A stretch of DNA of 33,008 nucleotides, taken from positions 1 through 33,008 of the forward strand of contig NZ_JAPDOD010000075.1 of assembly GCF_027587205.1 (NCBI RefSeq), in the 5' to 3' direction. The notes beneath the pieces were generated by a model that was not told the DNA's origin, made no database searches, and saw nothing but the letters and a program-made list of their open reading frames with translations. The position numbers and the translations under genes were made by a program. Origin of the DNA: Solirubrobacter ginsenosidimutans (GTDB lineage: Bacteria > Actinomycetota > Thermoleophilia > Solirubrobacterales > Solirubrobacteraceae). This document shows positions 24,447 to 33,003 of this stretch, one piece after another; position 1 is the stretch's first letter; each line of letters begins with the position of its first letter.

Positions 24447-27400
24447 GTTTCGAGGGCGACGGCGAGGTCGCCCTGGGAGGACGCGCCGAGCTTGCGCAGC
24501 GCGTTGGAGAGCTTGATCTCGATCATGCGCGGGGTGACGAAGAGCTCTTGGGCGATCTCGCGCTCCGGGCGGCCCGCGGCGGCCAGCGCGGCGACCCGCC
24601 GTTCACTGGCGGTGAGCGCGGCGATGCCATGTGGCATCGCCGATGCCGGCTCGACGCCCACGGCGAGCATCTCGGTGCGGATCTGCGTCACCAGGCGCTC
24701 CGCCCCGCACACCTCGGCCAGCTCGTGGGCGCGGGCCAGCGGCTCGCGCGCGTAGTCCGGGCGGCCGGCGAGCCGGCGGGTGACGCCGAGCGCCGCGAGC
24801 GACTTGGCCAGCTCCAGCCGCGACGGCGCGCGCGAGACGACCTCGACCGCCTCCTCGAGGCGCTCGATCCCCTCGGCGCCTTCGAGCAGCCCGAGCACGC
24901 GCAGGGAGCGCGCGACCGTCCCCGGGGCACCCCAGTCGCGCGCGCGGTCGAGCTCCTCGGCGGCGAGCTCGATCGCCTTGCGCTTCATGCCCAGCTGGTC
25001 GAGCGCGACGGCCCGTAGCGAGCTCCAGCGCGCGGCCGCCGGGTTGTGGTAGCGGGCGAACCGGCGCCCGTACTCCTCCGCGGCCTCGGCGGCATCCTCG
25101 TAGCGCCCTTCGGCGATCAGCAGCTCCAGGCGGGCGTTGCACCAGTAGCGCGCGCCGTCCGACGTCCCACCGCGCTCGGGCGCGCGGACCAGCGCCTTGC
25201 GCGCGTCGATCAGCTTCCCGCGCTCGGTCAGGCACCACGAGAGGTGCGCCGCGTTCCACTGCAGCGTGTCCGGCCCGTAGCCCCAGCTCTCGGCCTGGTC
25301 GAACGCGACCGTCAGTTCCTCCTCGGCATCGATCAGGTCGCCGCGCCAGAAGAGCGTGAACCCGCGCCAGAGGTACATGCCGGTGACGGCGAAGAGCGAG
25401 CCGCGCCGGTGCGCGTCGAGCATCGCGAACTCGAAGAACGTCAACGCTTCGTCGCGGTCGCCGACGATCATCGGCAGCATCGCGGCGAGCGTCAGCAGGT
25501 TGGGGTCGAGGTTGCCCAACTCGCCGCCGGCGAGCGCGCCCAGCGACACTTCGACGACCTCGTCCACGTGCCCGCCGGACTGGTTCCACTCGAGCGCCGC
25601 GATCGCCGCCATGCCCTTCTCCCCGGTGGTCGTCGGCGTCCGGTGGCGCCATTCCCGGGCCGGCTGCGTCTCCTCCGGATCGAGCGCGCCGAACGGCACC
25701 CCCATCAGGGCGAAGGCTTCGAGCGCGAGCGCTTCGTCCGCCAGGTACGGCGGCAGCGCGCGTGCCGCTTCGCGCGCCACCGCGGCGCCCTCGGCGGGCG
25801 ACGAGGTGAACAGCAGCGCCCGCCCGAGCGCGTTGGCCGCCCGGACGCGCAGATGGATGTCGGTCAGGCCGTCGTAGGCCTCGCGCAGGTGCTGCGCGGC
25901 CGCCGGGCCGCGCGTCAGCGCCTCGACCTGGCCGAGATCGAGCAGGAGCCGGAAACGGCGGGCTGGTGGCGCGGGCTCGTCCAGCGCGCGCTGCAGGTAG
26001 CCGGCGGCGTTGTCGATCGCGCCGCGGGTGTACGCCGCCATCCCCGCCTCGTGCAGCAGCTCCGCCACCTGTGGGTCCCCGCGCCGCGGCGTGTGCATCA
26101 GCTGGCCGGCGATCTGGTCCAGCGCGGCCCCGGTGCGTCGTAGTACCCCGGCGGCGCGGGCGTGCAGCAGCTCGCGCTCCCCCAGCGGCAGGCCCTGATA
26201 GACCGCGTCGCGGACGAGCGGGTGCACGAAGCCGGGCGGCGGCTCCGGGCGCAGGATCTCGGCGCGCGCGAGGGCGGCCATCGTGCCGGCGACCTGCGCC
26301 TCGTCGAGCCCGGCCACGCCGGCGACCGCCGGCAGATCCGCTCCCTCCCCCAGGACCGCGACCGCGCGGGCGATGCTCGCCGCCTCGCCGGGCAGCCGCG
26401 CGAGCCGCAGCAGGACGGAGCTCGAGACCGCGCGCGAGCCGATCGCCCGCACCACGTCGGCGTGGGCGGCGTCGGGCTTGACCGCGTCGGTTTCGAGCGC
26501 GGTGAGCAGCTGGCGGACGAGCAGCGGGTTGCCGCCGGTGGTCTTGTGGCAGGCCTCGCGGAACGCACGATCGGGCTCGGCGCCGAGCCGGCGGGCGACG
26601 AGCGCGCCGACCGCCTCCTCCGAGAGCGGGCCCGGTCGGACGTGGGCGGTGGCGGGATCGTTGGCGATCTCGGCCAGCAGCGCGGCGTCGGTGGGCGCGT
26701 CGCTGGTGCGCACGGACGCCGCGACGAGCACCGGCTGGCCCTCGAGGCGCCGCACCAGGTAGGCGAGGAAACGCAGGCTCGGACGGTCGCACCAGTGCAG
26801 GTCGTCGACCTCGAGCAGGAGCGGGTGCTCGGCGGCGAGGTTGAGCGCGAGCCAGTACAGCCCGTGCAGGGCGGCGAAGGACGCGTCGCCGCCGGCGGGC
26901 GCGCCCTCCTCCGGGTTCTGGAACACCACGCGCGCGGGCGCCGCCGCTCCCGCCAGCACCTCGGGGTCGCTGACGACGCCCTCGAAGAGCTGCCGGACGA
27001 CGCCGAAGGGGAACTCGCGCTCCAGCTCACCCGCGCGGGCGTTGAGGACGAACGCGCCGTCGGCGATCGCGCGGCGCCGGAACTCCGCCATCAGACGCGA
27101 CTTGCCGATCCCGGGCGGGCCTTCGATGAGCACGGCGCGGCCCTCTCCCTCGACCGCCTCCTGAAGCAGCGTGTCCAGCAGCGCGACCTCGCGGTCGCGC
27201 TCGACCAGCGAAGCCGGGGCCTTGGGCTTGGCGATCCGCGCCACGCGCGGGGCGGGCTGGGGCGCCGCGACGGGGTCGTCGCGCAGGAGCTGCTCGTGCA
27301 GGGCGACGAGCGTCGGCCCGGGCGAGCTGCCGAGCTCCTCGCGCAGCAGGATGCGGATGTCCTCATAGACGCGCAGCGCCTCGTTGACGTTCCCGCGGGC

Positions 27401-28021
27401 GCGTAGGACCTCCATCAGCGCGGCGCGGGCGGACTCGCGGAACGGCTGGGCGATGACGGCGGCGCGGGCGGCCTGCTCGGCCTCCGGGTGGGCGGCGCCG
27501 CCGAGCAGCGCGCCGGCGTGCGCGAGCGTTTCGAGCGCTTCGACGCGCAGGTCGGCGAGCTCGCCGCGGTGGGCGTCGATCCAGGGCGCCTCGAGGCCGG
27601 GCAGCAACCCGCCGTCGGCGATCTCCAGCGCCGCCTTCGCGGCCTCCCAGGCGAGCTTCGGGTCGCTCGCCTCGCGGGCGCGGCGCAGCTCGCGTGGCGC
27701 GGCCTCCCAGTCGACCCAGGCGTCGCCGGGCAGGATCAGCTGCAGCTCGGAGCGGCCCTCCAGGACGCCGGGACCGAGGGTCTTGCGCAGCCGCGAGAGC
27801 GGCGGCGCGAGCAGCGACTCGTAGGCGGGCGGCGCGCCCTTGCCGCTCCAGAGCGCCTCGGCGAGCTCGTCGCGGCGGACGGGCCGATCGCGGTTGAGCG
27901 TCAAATAGGCAAGCAGCAGCCGTCCCTGGCGTCCGCGCAGGGATTCTTCGAGCCTTCGACCGGAAAGCTCGACGATGAGCCGCCCGCATAGGTGTATGCG
28001 GGTCGTCGGACCTTCGACCAC
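24443..28021 (-). CDS. SARP/AfsR-like regulator fused to AAA ATPase, TPR and LuxR HTH
   Basis: The 1192-aa regulator has two DNA-binding ends. Residues 7-95 form an OmpR-like winged helix (IHLCGRLIVELSGRRL, GRQGRLLLAYLTLN), followed by a BTAD helical domain to about 245. An AAA+/STAND ATPase has Walker A GPPGIGKSR near residue 301 and Walker B LLLEVDDLHWCD near 402. Long TPR-like repeats follow, then a LuxR HTH in the last 55 residues (LTASERRVAALAAAGRPERE, then TPRMIEIKLSNALRKLG). It should be an ATP-gated activator. The GTG start has TAGATT 6 nt upstream and no ribosome site, so it is probably leaderless. The gene ends inside a hairpin repeat. It diverges from the fur-catalase operon and shares its promoter region. 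Confidence 0.92.
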   Translation of the reverse strand: MVEGPTTRIHLCGRLIVELSGRRLEESLRGRQGRLLLAYLTLNRDRPVRRDELAEALWSGKGAPPAYESLLAPPLSRLRKTLGPGVLEGRSELQLILPGDAWVDWEAAPRELRRAREASDPKLAWEAAKAALEIADGGLLPGLEAPWIDAHRGELADLRVEALETLAHAGALLGGAAHPEAEQAARAAVIAQPFRESARAALMEVLRARGNVNEALRVYEDIRILLREELGSSPGPTLVALHEQLLRDDPVAAPQPAPRVARIAKPKAPASLVERDREVALLDTLLQEAVEGEGRAVLIEGPPGIGKSRLMAEFRRRAIADGAFVLNARAGELEREFPFGVVRQLFEGVVSDPEVLAGAAAPARVVFQNPEEGAPAGGDASFAALHGLYWLALNLAAEHPLLLEVDDLHWCDRPSLRFLAYLVRRLEGQPVLVAASVRTSDAPTDAALLAEIANDPATAHVRPGPLSEEAVGALVARRLGAEPDRAFREACHKTTGGNPLLVRQLLTALETDAVKPDAAHADVVRAIGSRAVSSSVLLRLARLPGEAASIARAVAVLGEGADLPAVAGVAGLDEAQVAGTMAALARAEILRPEPPPGFVHPLVRDAVYQGLPLGERELLHARAAGVLRRTGAALDQIAGQLMHTPRRGDPQVAELLHEAGMAAYTRGAIDNAAGYLQRALDEPAPPARRFRLLLDLGQVEALTRGPAAAQHLREAYDGLTDIHLRVRAANALGRALLFTSSPAEGAAVAREAARALPPYLADEALALEAFALMGVPFGALDPEETQPAREWRHRTPTTTGEKGMAAIAALEWNQSGGHVDEVVEVSLGALAGGELGNLDPNLLTLAAMLPMIVGDRDEALTFFEFAMLDAHRRGSLFAVTGMYLWRGFTLFWRGDLIDAEEELTVAFDQAESWGYGPDTLQWNAAHLSWCLTERGKLIDARKALVRAPERGGTSDGARYWCNARLELLIAEGRYEDAAEAAEEYGRRFARYHNPAAARWSSLRAVALDQLGMKRKAIELAAEELDRARDWGAPGTVARSLRVLGLLEGAEGIERLEEAVEVVSRAPSRLELAKSLAALGVTRRLAGRPDYAREPLARAHELAEVCGAERLVTQIRTEMLAVGVEPASAMPHGIAALTASERRVAALAAAGRPEREIAQELFVTPRMIEIKLSNALRKLGASSQGDLAVALET

Positions 28022-28027
28022 GCGGGG

Positions 28028-28057
28028 AATCTACCCATTCGATGAGACGGTTGTCAC
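28028..28057 (-). promoter_or_regulatory. Promoter of the SARP-LuxR gene
   Basis: Minus-strand GTGACA (28057-28052), 18 bp, TAGATT (28033-28028), then 6 nt to the GTG start. The -35 overlaps the inverted repeat at 28056-28071 by two bases. Confidence 0.45.
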
Positions 28058-28071
28058 GGTTCTGGAACCGT
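28056..28071. promoter_or_regulatory. Inverted repeat between the two divergent promoters, candidate Fur-family operator
   Basis: ACGGTTC-TG-GAACCGT is a perfect 7-bp dyad. It touches the -35 of the SARP-LuxR gene on one side and lies just upstream of the -35 of the fur-like gene on the other. One bound repressor could silence both. The sequence is not the classical AT-rich Fur/PerR box, but operators of high-GC actinobacterial homologues differ. The assignment is inference from position. Confidence 0.5.
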
Positions 28072-28073
28072 TC

Positions 28074-28103
28074 TGGACTAAGAGTCGATCAGGCGGGTAC
28101 GTT
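28074..28103 (+). promoter_or_regulatory. Promoter of the fur-catalase operon
   Basis: TGGACT (28074-28079), 18 bp, TACGTT (28098-28103), 9 nt before the GTG start, implying a leaderless or near-leaderless message. Read differently, GACT, 15 bp, GGGTAC (28095-28100) also fits a SigB-like promoter. Confidence 0.45.
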
Positions 28104-28112
28104 CGTCTTTGG

Positions 28113-28553
28113 GTGTTGCTGGCGGACTTGGAAGAGCGGCTGCGCAATGCGGGCCTGCGCGTCACGTCGTCACGCGTCGCCGTGCTGCGCGTGTTGGCGG
28201 AGGCCGACGACCACCCGCGCGTCGATCAGGTCATCGAGCGGGTGCGGCGTGGCGGCCTGAGCATCTCCACCCAGGCGGCCTACGACGTGTGCGAAGCGCT
28301 GCGCCAGCAGGGCCTCGCCCGCCGGATCGCGCTCGCGGGCGGTCCGACGCGCTACGAGGCGCGCGCCGGCGACAACCATCACCACCTCGTCTGCCGCTCG
28401 TGCGGGCTGACCGTCGACGTCGACTGCGTCCACGGCACCGCGCCGTGCCTGGAGGCGCCGAACACCGCCGGGTTCGCGGTCGACGAGGCCGAGGTGACCT
28501 TTTGGGGGCTCTGCCCCAGCTGTCAAAGCGAGATCGAGGGAGAAGCCGCATGA
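28113..28553 (+). CDS. Fur-family (PerR/CatR/FurA-like) metal-dependent repressor
   Basis: The 146-aa length is standard for the family. The N-terminal winged helix begins [20 protein letters not shown] and has the recognition helix region [19 protein letters not shown]. The dimerisation domain has the His cluster [11 protein letters not shown], with a CxxC structural zinc pair, and a second CPSC pair near the end. The coupling to catalase (ATGA overlap) matches the known peroxide-sensing arrangements catR-catA of Streptomyces and furA-katG of mycobacteria. Peroxide-sensing repression of the catalase and of itself is therefore likely. The GTG start at 28113 gives the family-typical length; extensions upstream would cross the promoter. 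Confidence 0.9.
   Translation: MLLADLEERLRNAGLRVTSSRVAVLRVLAEADDHPRVDQVIERVRRGGLSISTQAAYDVCEALRQQGLARRIALAGGPTRYEARAGDNHHHLVCRSCGLTVDVDCVHGTAPCLEAPNTAGFAVDEAEVTFWGLCPSCQSEIEGEAA
28537..28542 (+). promoter_or_regulatory. Shine-Dalgarno of the catalase gene
   Basis: AGGGAG 7 nt before the catalase ATG, inside the end of the fur-like gene. It supports the ATG at 28550 over any upstream start in that frame. Confidence 0.7.
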
Positions 28554-30232
28554 GCGAGAACCCCAAGGGCCTGACCACACGTCAGGGTCAACCCGTCTTC
28601 GACAACCAGAACACACGCACCGTCGGTGACCGCGGCCCGGCGACGCTCGAGAACTACCACTTCATGGAGAAACTGGCCCACTTCGATCGTGAACGGGTCC
28701 CGGAGCGCGTCGTCCACGCCCGCGGCGCCACCGCGTTCGGCCACTTCGAGGCGACCGGCAAGGTCGGCGACGATCCGATCTCCAAGTTCACCCGGGCGAA
28801 ACTGTTCCAGGAGCCCGGGAAACGCACCGACATCGCGCTGCGCTTCTCCACCGTGGCGGGCGGCCGCGACTCCTCTGAGGCGCTGCGCGACCCGCGCGGC
28901 TTCGCGGTCAAGTTCTACACCGAGGACGGCAACTGGGACCTCGTCGGCAACAACCTCGGCGTCTTCTTCATCCGTGACGCGATCAAGTTCCCGGACTTCA
29001 TCCACTCCCAGAAGCCGGACCCGGTGACCTTCGAGCGCCAGGTCGCCAACCGCGTCTTCGACTTCGTCTCGCAGTCGCCCGAGTCGCTGCACATGATCAT
29101 GCTCGTCTTCGGCCCGCGCGGGATTCCGGCGTCCTACCGGAACATGCAGGGCTTCGGCGTCAACACCTACAAGTGGGTCAACGAGGCGGGCGAGACGGTG
29201 CTCGTCAAGTACCACTGGCATCCGCGCCAGGGCGTGAAGTCCTGGACCGAGGACGACGCCGGCGTCAAACAGGCCGAGGTGCTGGGCGTCCACACCAAGG
29301 ACCTCTACGACGCGATCGCCGCGGGCGAGTTCCCCGAGTGGGACCTCTACGTCCAGATCATGAGCGACGATGAGCACCCGGAGCTGGACTTCGACCCGCT
29401 CGACGACACCAAGGTCTGGCCCGAGAACGTGTTCCCCCTGCGCCACGTGGGCCACATGCAGCTCAATCGCGCGCCCAAGAACTTCTTCGCCGAGTCCGAG
29501 CAGATCGCGTTCGGCACCGGCGTGCTGGTCGACGGCCTGGACTTCTCCGACGACAAGATGCTCGTCGGCCGGACGTTCTCCTACAGCGACACGCAGCGCC
29601 ATCGCGTCGGGCCGAACTACCTGCAATTGCCCGTCAACGCGCCGAAGAAGGAGGTCGCGACCAACCAGCGCGACGGGTCGATGACCTACTACGTCGACGA
29701 GACGGGCGAGAACCCGTCCGTCAACTACGAGCCGTCGATCACGGGCGGGTTGAGCGAGACGCCCAAGCCCGCGCACCAGTCCCAGGGCCCGATGATCGAG
29801 GGCCGGCTCACGCGGGCGCAGATCCCGCGCACCAACGACTACGTGCAGGCCGGGGAGCGCTACCTGCTCTCAGAGCAGTGGGAGCGTGACGACCTCGTCA
29901 CGAACCTGATCTCACAACTCGGCGATTGCGACCGCCCGATCCAGGAACGGATGATCTGGCACCTGTTCATGATCGAGGACGAGCTCGGCCGGCGGGTCGG
30001 CGAGGGGATCGGCATCTCCGCCGACGACGTGCGCGGAATGGCGCCGCTCGCGACCCAGGTCCTGACCGAGGAGGAGCTGGCCCGCGCCGCGAACCTCGGC
30101 CGCAACGGCACCCGCGACACCGGCGACCTCGTGATGACGCACTGCGTGCCGAACGAGCACGAGGCGATCGCGCCCGAGCCGGCCCCGGAGCGGACCGGCC
30201 GGTTCGACCGCTCCGCGACGGTCACCGCGTAG
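28550..30232 (+). CDS. katA: Monofunctional heme catalase
   Basis: The 560-aa protein has the full catalase fold. The distal catalytic His56 is in [12 protein letters not shown], the catalytic Asn (134/135) in [14 protein letters not shown] and the proximal heme ligand Tyr345 in [14 protein letters not shown]. It converts hydrogen peroxide to water and oxygen in the cytoplasm. It is longer than a minimal small-subunit catalase (about 480-500), with a helical C-terminal extension of about 60 residues after the [20 protein letters not shown] region. The ATG overlaps the fur-like stop (ATGA) and has its own ribosome site. An 18-bp-stem hairpin begins 2 bp after the TAG stop. The gene symbol is by function, not confirmed orthology. 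Confidence 0.96.
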   Translation: MSENPKGLTTRQGQPVFDNQNTRTVGDRGPATLENYHFMEKLAHFDRERVPERVVHARGATAFGHFEATGKVGDDPISKFTRAKLFQEPGKRTDIALRFSTVAGGRDSSEALRDPRGFAVKFYTEDGNWDLVGNNLGVFFIRDAIKFPDFIHSQKPDPVTFERQVANRVFDFVSQSPESLHMIMLVFGPRGIPASYRNMQGFGVNTYKWVNEAGETVLVKYHWHPRQGVKSWTEDDAGVKQAEVLGVHTKDLYDAIAAGEFPEWDLYVQIMSDDEHPELDFDPLDDTKVWPENVFPLRHVGHMQLNRAPKNFFAESEQIAFGTGVLVDGLDFSDDKMLVGRTFSYSDTQRHRVGPNYLQLPVNAPKKEVATNQRDGSMTYYVDETGENPSVNYEPSITGGLSETPKPAHQSQGPMIEGRLTRAQIPRTNDYVQAGERYLLSEQWERDDLVTNLISQLGDCDRPIQERMIWHLFMIEDELGRRVGEGIGISADDVRGMAPLATQVLTEEELARAANLGRNGTRDTGDLVMTHCVPNEHEAIAPEPAPERTGRFDRSATVTA

Positions 30233-30233
30233 A

Positions 30234-30274
30234 TAAACCCCACCTAAGGGGCCAGACCCCTTAGGTGGGGTTTA
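30234..30274. terminator. Bidirectional hairpin terminator, dispersed element copy D
   Basis: A perfect inverted repeat: an 18-bp stem (TAAACCCCACCTAAGGGG and its complement) around the loop CCAGA at 30252-30256. It fills the gap between the convergent catalase and flavoprotein genes. The flavoprotein TAA (30272-30274) is part of the stem. There is no long T-run, but the stem is very stable, and convergent placement suits a two-way terminator. Confidence 0.85.
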
Positions 30275-31876
30275 GGTTCCGGCGGGCGCTCCAACGCGAG
30301 CGTCCGCCAGCACCGCCATCGCGGCGTTGCGGCCGTTGAGGGCGATCACGCTGCCGCCGGGGTGGGTGGCGGCGCCGCAGAAGTAGAAGCCCTCGATCGG
30401 GGTTCTGGGGCTCAGGCGGTGCTCCCACATCTGGTCCGGGGTGACCTCGCCCTGGAAGATGTTCCCGCCCGTCAGGCCGATGCGCTCCTCGATGTGCGGC
30501 GGGCCGAGCACCTCGTAGCTCTCCAGGATGTCCCGGAATCCGGGCGCGAAGCGGTCGATCAGGCCGATGAACTGCTGCGCGACCTCCTCGCGGCGGGTGT
30601 TCCAGTCGCCGTGGGCGAGCGTGTAGGGCGCGTACTGGCCGAAGACGCTGAGCAGGTGACGCTCCTGCGGGGCGGGTGTGGGGTCGTAGCCGGTCTGGAT
30701 GTAGATCTCGCCGAAGCCGACGGCGGGTTCGCCGCGATCGCAGGCCTCGAACGCGCGCTGGGCCGCCTCCAGGCCTTCCGTGAGGTCGATGGTCGCCTTG
30801 GCCGGCCAGTCCTGCCCGGGCGCCGCCGTCCACTTCGGCAGCGCCGTGAGGGCAGCGTTGAACTTCACGACCGGGCTGCGGACCTTCCACGCCTCCAGGC
30901 GCGCTCGGTAGTCGCCGGGGACCTCGGTCAGCAGGTTCAGCGCCACCTTCGGGTCGGCGTTGCAGAGAATCGCGCGGGCGCGGATGAACGTGCCGTCTTC
31001 GAGCCGGACGCCTTGGCCGGGGAGGATCTCCGCCACCGGCACGCCGGCGGCGAGCGTCGCGCCCGCGTCCTGCGCGGCGTCCGCGATCGCGAAGCTGATC
31101 ATCCCCATGCCGCCCTTGACGTAGCCCCAGACCGGGCCCTGGCCTTCGAGGTCGCCCTGGTAGTGCATGAGCTTGATCGATGCGGTGCCTGGGTCCTTCG
31201 GGCCCCCGTAGGCCGCGATCACGCCTTGGCCGAAGAGCGCGTCCTTGAGGCGCTGATCGTGCATATGGTCGTCGAGGACCTCGGCGATCGAGGCGCTGAA
31301 GACGACATCGAGCATCGCCTGCTCGCCGTGCAGCAGGTCCTCGATCTCCTCCCGCGTGGGCGTCTCACCCACCCACGTGTCGCGCCCGCGGGTCCTCAGC
31401 CGCTTGCGGATCTCGTCGAAGAGATGCTCGTAGGCCCAGTAGCCCTCGATGTCGCGCTTGGAGACCTTCAGCTCTTCAAGACTGCGCTGCGTCTTGTCAT
31501 CGTCGAGCCATTGGCCGAACGAGGTGCCGTCCTCGAACGGCACCCACAGGTTGGGGTCGGCGACGTAGCACTCGAAGCCCCTTTGGCGCAGCTGCAGCTC
31601 CTTGATCACCAGCTCGTCGAGGAGGCCGACGACGTACGCGCACGGGCTCACGCTGTAGCGCTCGTCCGGGAACGGGCGCTCGAGCGTGCAGGCGCCGCCG
31701 AGGCGCTCGCGTCGCTCCAGCACGAGCACGGACTGCCCCGCCTTGGCGAGGTAGGCGGCGGCGGTGAGGCCGTTGTGGCCGCCGCCGACGATCACCGCGT
31801 CCCAGTCCTTGGCCGCGAGCTCCTTGATCGGTTGCGGGAGCCCGACTTCGCCCAGCTTCGCGGCGATCTCGTTCAT
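30272..31876 (-). CDS. Phytoene desaturase-like FAD oxidoreductase (PYROXD2/CrtI-type)
   Basis: The 534-aa flavoprotein has the dinucleotide-binding motif DAVIVGGGHNGLTAAAYLA at about residues 26-44, followed by VLVLERRERLGGACTLE. The second FAD motif lies near the end (GFYFCGAATHPGGSVIALNG). The family includes carotenoid desaturases and PYROXD2-like amine or retinol-type oxidoreductases; no carotenoid genes are nearby, so the substrate is open. The ATG at 31876 has a strong AGGAGGAG 8 nt upstream and overlaps the preceding gene's stop by 4 bp (ATGA). The last codons read into the hairpin repeat, which provides the TAA. The context with an acyl-CoA synthetase fragment may hint at lipid metabolism. 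Confidence 0.88.
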   Translation of the reverse strand: MNEIAAKLGEVGLPQPIKELAAKDWDAVIVGGGHNGLTAAAYLAKAGQSVLVLERRERLGGACTLERPFPDERYSVSPCAYVVGLLDELVIKELQLRQRGFECYVADPNLWVPFEDGTSFGQWLDDDKTQRSLEELKVSKRDIEGYWAYEHLFDEIRKRLRTRGRDTWVGETPTREEIEDLLHGEQAMLDVVFSASIAEVLDDHMHDQRLKDALFGQGVIAAYGGPKDPGTASIKLMHYQGDLEGQGPVWGYVKGGMGMISFAIADAAQDAGATLAAGVPVAEILPGQGVRLEDGTFIRARAILCNADPKVALNLLTEVPGDYRARLEAWKVRSPVVKFNAALTALPKWTAAPGQDWPAKATIDLTEGLEAAQRAFEACDRGEPAVGFGEIYIQTGYDPTPAPQERHLLSVFGQYAPYTLAHGDWNTRREEVAQQFIGLIDRFAPGFRDILESYEVLGPPHIEERIGLTGGNIFQGEVTPDQMWEHRLSPRTPIEGFYFCGAATHPGGSVIALNGRNAAMAVLADARVGAPAGT

Positions 31877-32961
31877 GGGTGGATCTCCTCCTGGGCCAGC
31901 GCATCGACCGCCACGGCCTGGTTGCCGTGGACGATCACGGGGTTGAGCTCGACAAGGGCGAGCGGAAGGTCCTGGAGCGCGAGGGCGAGCTTCGCGATCG
32001 GCTCCGGCGCGATCGGGGTGCGGAGCGTGCCGAGCGCTTGGGCGATGCGGTGCTCGTCGGCGGGAAGGGGGATGACCGCGACGTCGTCCAGCTCCTCCGT
32101 GTACACACCGCCGGCGCCGATGACCAGGACCGGCACGAGGCCGTCTCTGCGGATCGCGACCAGCACTTCGACGCCTCTCGGCGCCATCCGCTCCACGAGC
32201 ACCGTCGGTCCGAGCCGCATGACGGCCTCGCGGATCTCACGCTCGTCGTTGAGGTCCAGCACCACCCCGCGATTGCGGGCCTTATGGGTCACACCGACGA
32301 GCTTGACCGCCACGGGACCGCCCAGCCGTTTCCAGGTCGTGACGGCGTCGTCGGTGACCTCGCCGTCCACCACGGGGATGCCGGCGGCGCGCAGCAGCGC
32401 CTTGGCTTCGGCCTCGCCGATCATCCGGCCGCCGTCGACGCGCGTGGCGAGCGGGCGCGGGGTTCGGCGCGGTCGCATCGCGCGGACGCCGCTGCGGAGG
32501 CCGGCGATCGCGCCGTCGGAGACGAGCTCGGGAAGCGTCGAGGCGACCGTCACGTCGCCGCTCGCCCGCTTGACGGCGGTCAGGACCGCCGCCCAGTCCT
32601 CGGCGTCGTTGGCCGCGTCGTAGAGGACCAGCACCCGCCCGATGCTCGGGTCGCTGAGCAGCGCCTCGATCAGCTCGGTCAGCTGCTCCGGCTCGTCCCA
32701 GAGCAGCGCGGTGTAGTCGAGCGGGTTCCCGGCGGTGGCCGCGGCGGGCAGGACGGCCTCGAGGCGGGTGATCGTCTGCGGTGCGAGCGCGGGCAGGTCG
32801 ACGCCGAGCTCGGCGGCGAGGTCCGCCGCGACGGCGGAGTCGCCCCCGGAGCAGGTCATCACCGCGACGCCGCAGGGCGGGGCGGCGTCGCCGCCCGGCG
32901 ACGCGGGCTCGCCGCGAGCGGGCGCGGCTTCGCCGCCCGCCTGCGCGGTCTCGCCGTCCAC
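31873..32961 (-). CDS. NDP-forming acyl-CoA synthetase, C-terminal half
   Basis: The 362 codons hold the ligase-CoA subdomain (VAVMTCSGGDSAVAADLAAE, then NPLDYTALLWDE) and the ATP-grasp domain (GEAEAKALLRAAGIPV, GGPVAVKLVGVTHKARNRGV, the VLVERMAPRGVEVLVAIRR strand and VELNPVIVHG). Full-length ADP/GDP-forming acetate-CoA-ligase-like proteins begin with a CoA-binding Rossmann domain and a first ligase domain; both are missing here. The frame continues upstream of the GTG through a 7-residue repeat to an in-frame TAG at 33004-33006. The gene may be a split gene restarting at this GTG, a nonsense-interrupted gene, or a stand-alone module. It overlaps the flavoprotein start by 4 bp. Confidence 0.75.
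   Translation of the reverse strand: MDGETAQAGGEAAPARGEPASPGGDAAPPCGVAVMTCSGGDSAVAADLAAELGVDLPALAPQTITRLEAVLPAAATAGNPLDYTALLWDEPEQLTELIEALLSDPSIGRVLVLYDAANDAEDWAAVLTAVKRASGDVTVASTLPELVSDGAIAGLRSGVRAMRPRRTPRPLATRVDGGRMIGEAEAKALLRAAGIPVVDGEVTDDAVTTWKRLGGPVAVKLVGVTHKARNRGVVLDLNDEREIREAVMRLGPTVLVERMAPRGVEVLVAIRRDGLVPVLVIGAGGVYTEELDDVAVIPLPADEHRIAQALGTLRTPIAPEPIAKLALALQDLPLALVELNPVIVHGNQAVAVDALAQEEIHP
31885..31892 (-). promoter_or_regulatory. Strong Shine-Dalgarno of the flavoprotein gene
   Basis: AGGAGGAG, 8 nt before the ATG at 31876, inside the end of the acyl-CoA synthetase gene. It allows translation of the flavoprotein independent of coupling. Confidence 0.8.
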
Positions 32962-33003
32962 CCGCGCGGTCTCGCCGCCCGCCTGCGCGGGCTCGCCGCC
33001 CCC
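32878..33003 (-). repeat. Six 21-bp tandem repeats in the acyl-CoA synthetase frame
   Basis: Units start (minus strand) at 33003, 32982, 32961, 32940, 32919 and 32898. Each encodes seven residues of the form AGGETAQ (GGGEPAQ, AGGETAR, VDGETAQ, AGGEAAP, ARGEPAS, PGGDAAP). They would form a flexible linker between the two halves of the synthetase. The upstream flank is TAG, one base from the CAG that ends two of the units. Confidence 0.85.

Noticed and set aside
28109..28549. Extended N terminus for the catalase
   Set aside because: The upstream frame is an out-of-frame reading of the fur-like gene; the ATG at 28550 has its own ribosome site and the conserved N terminus.
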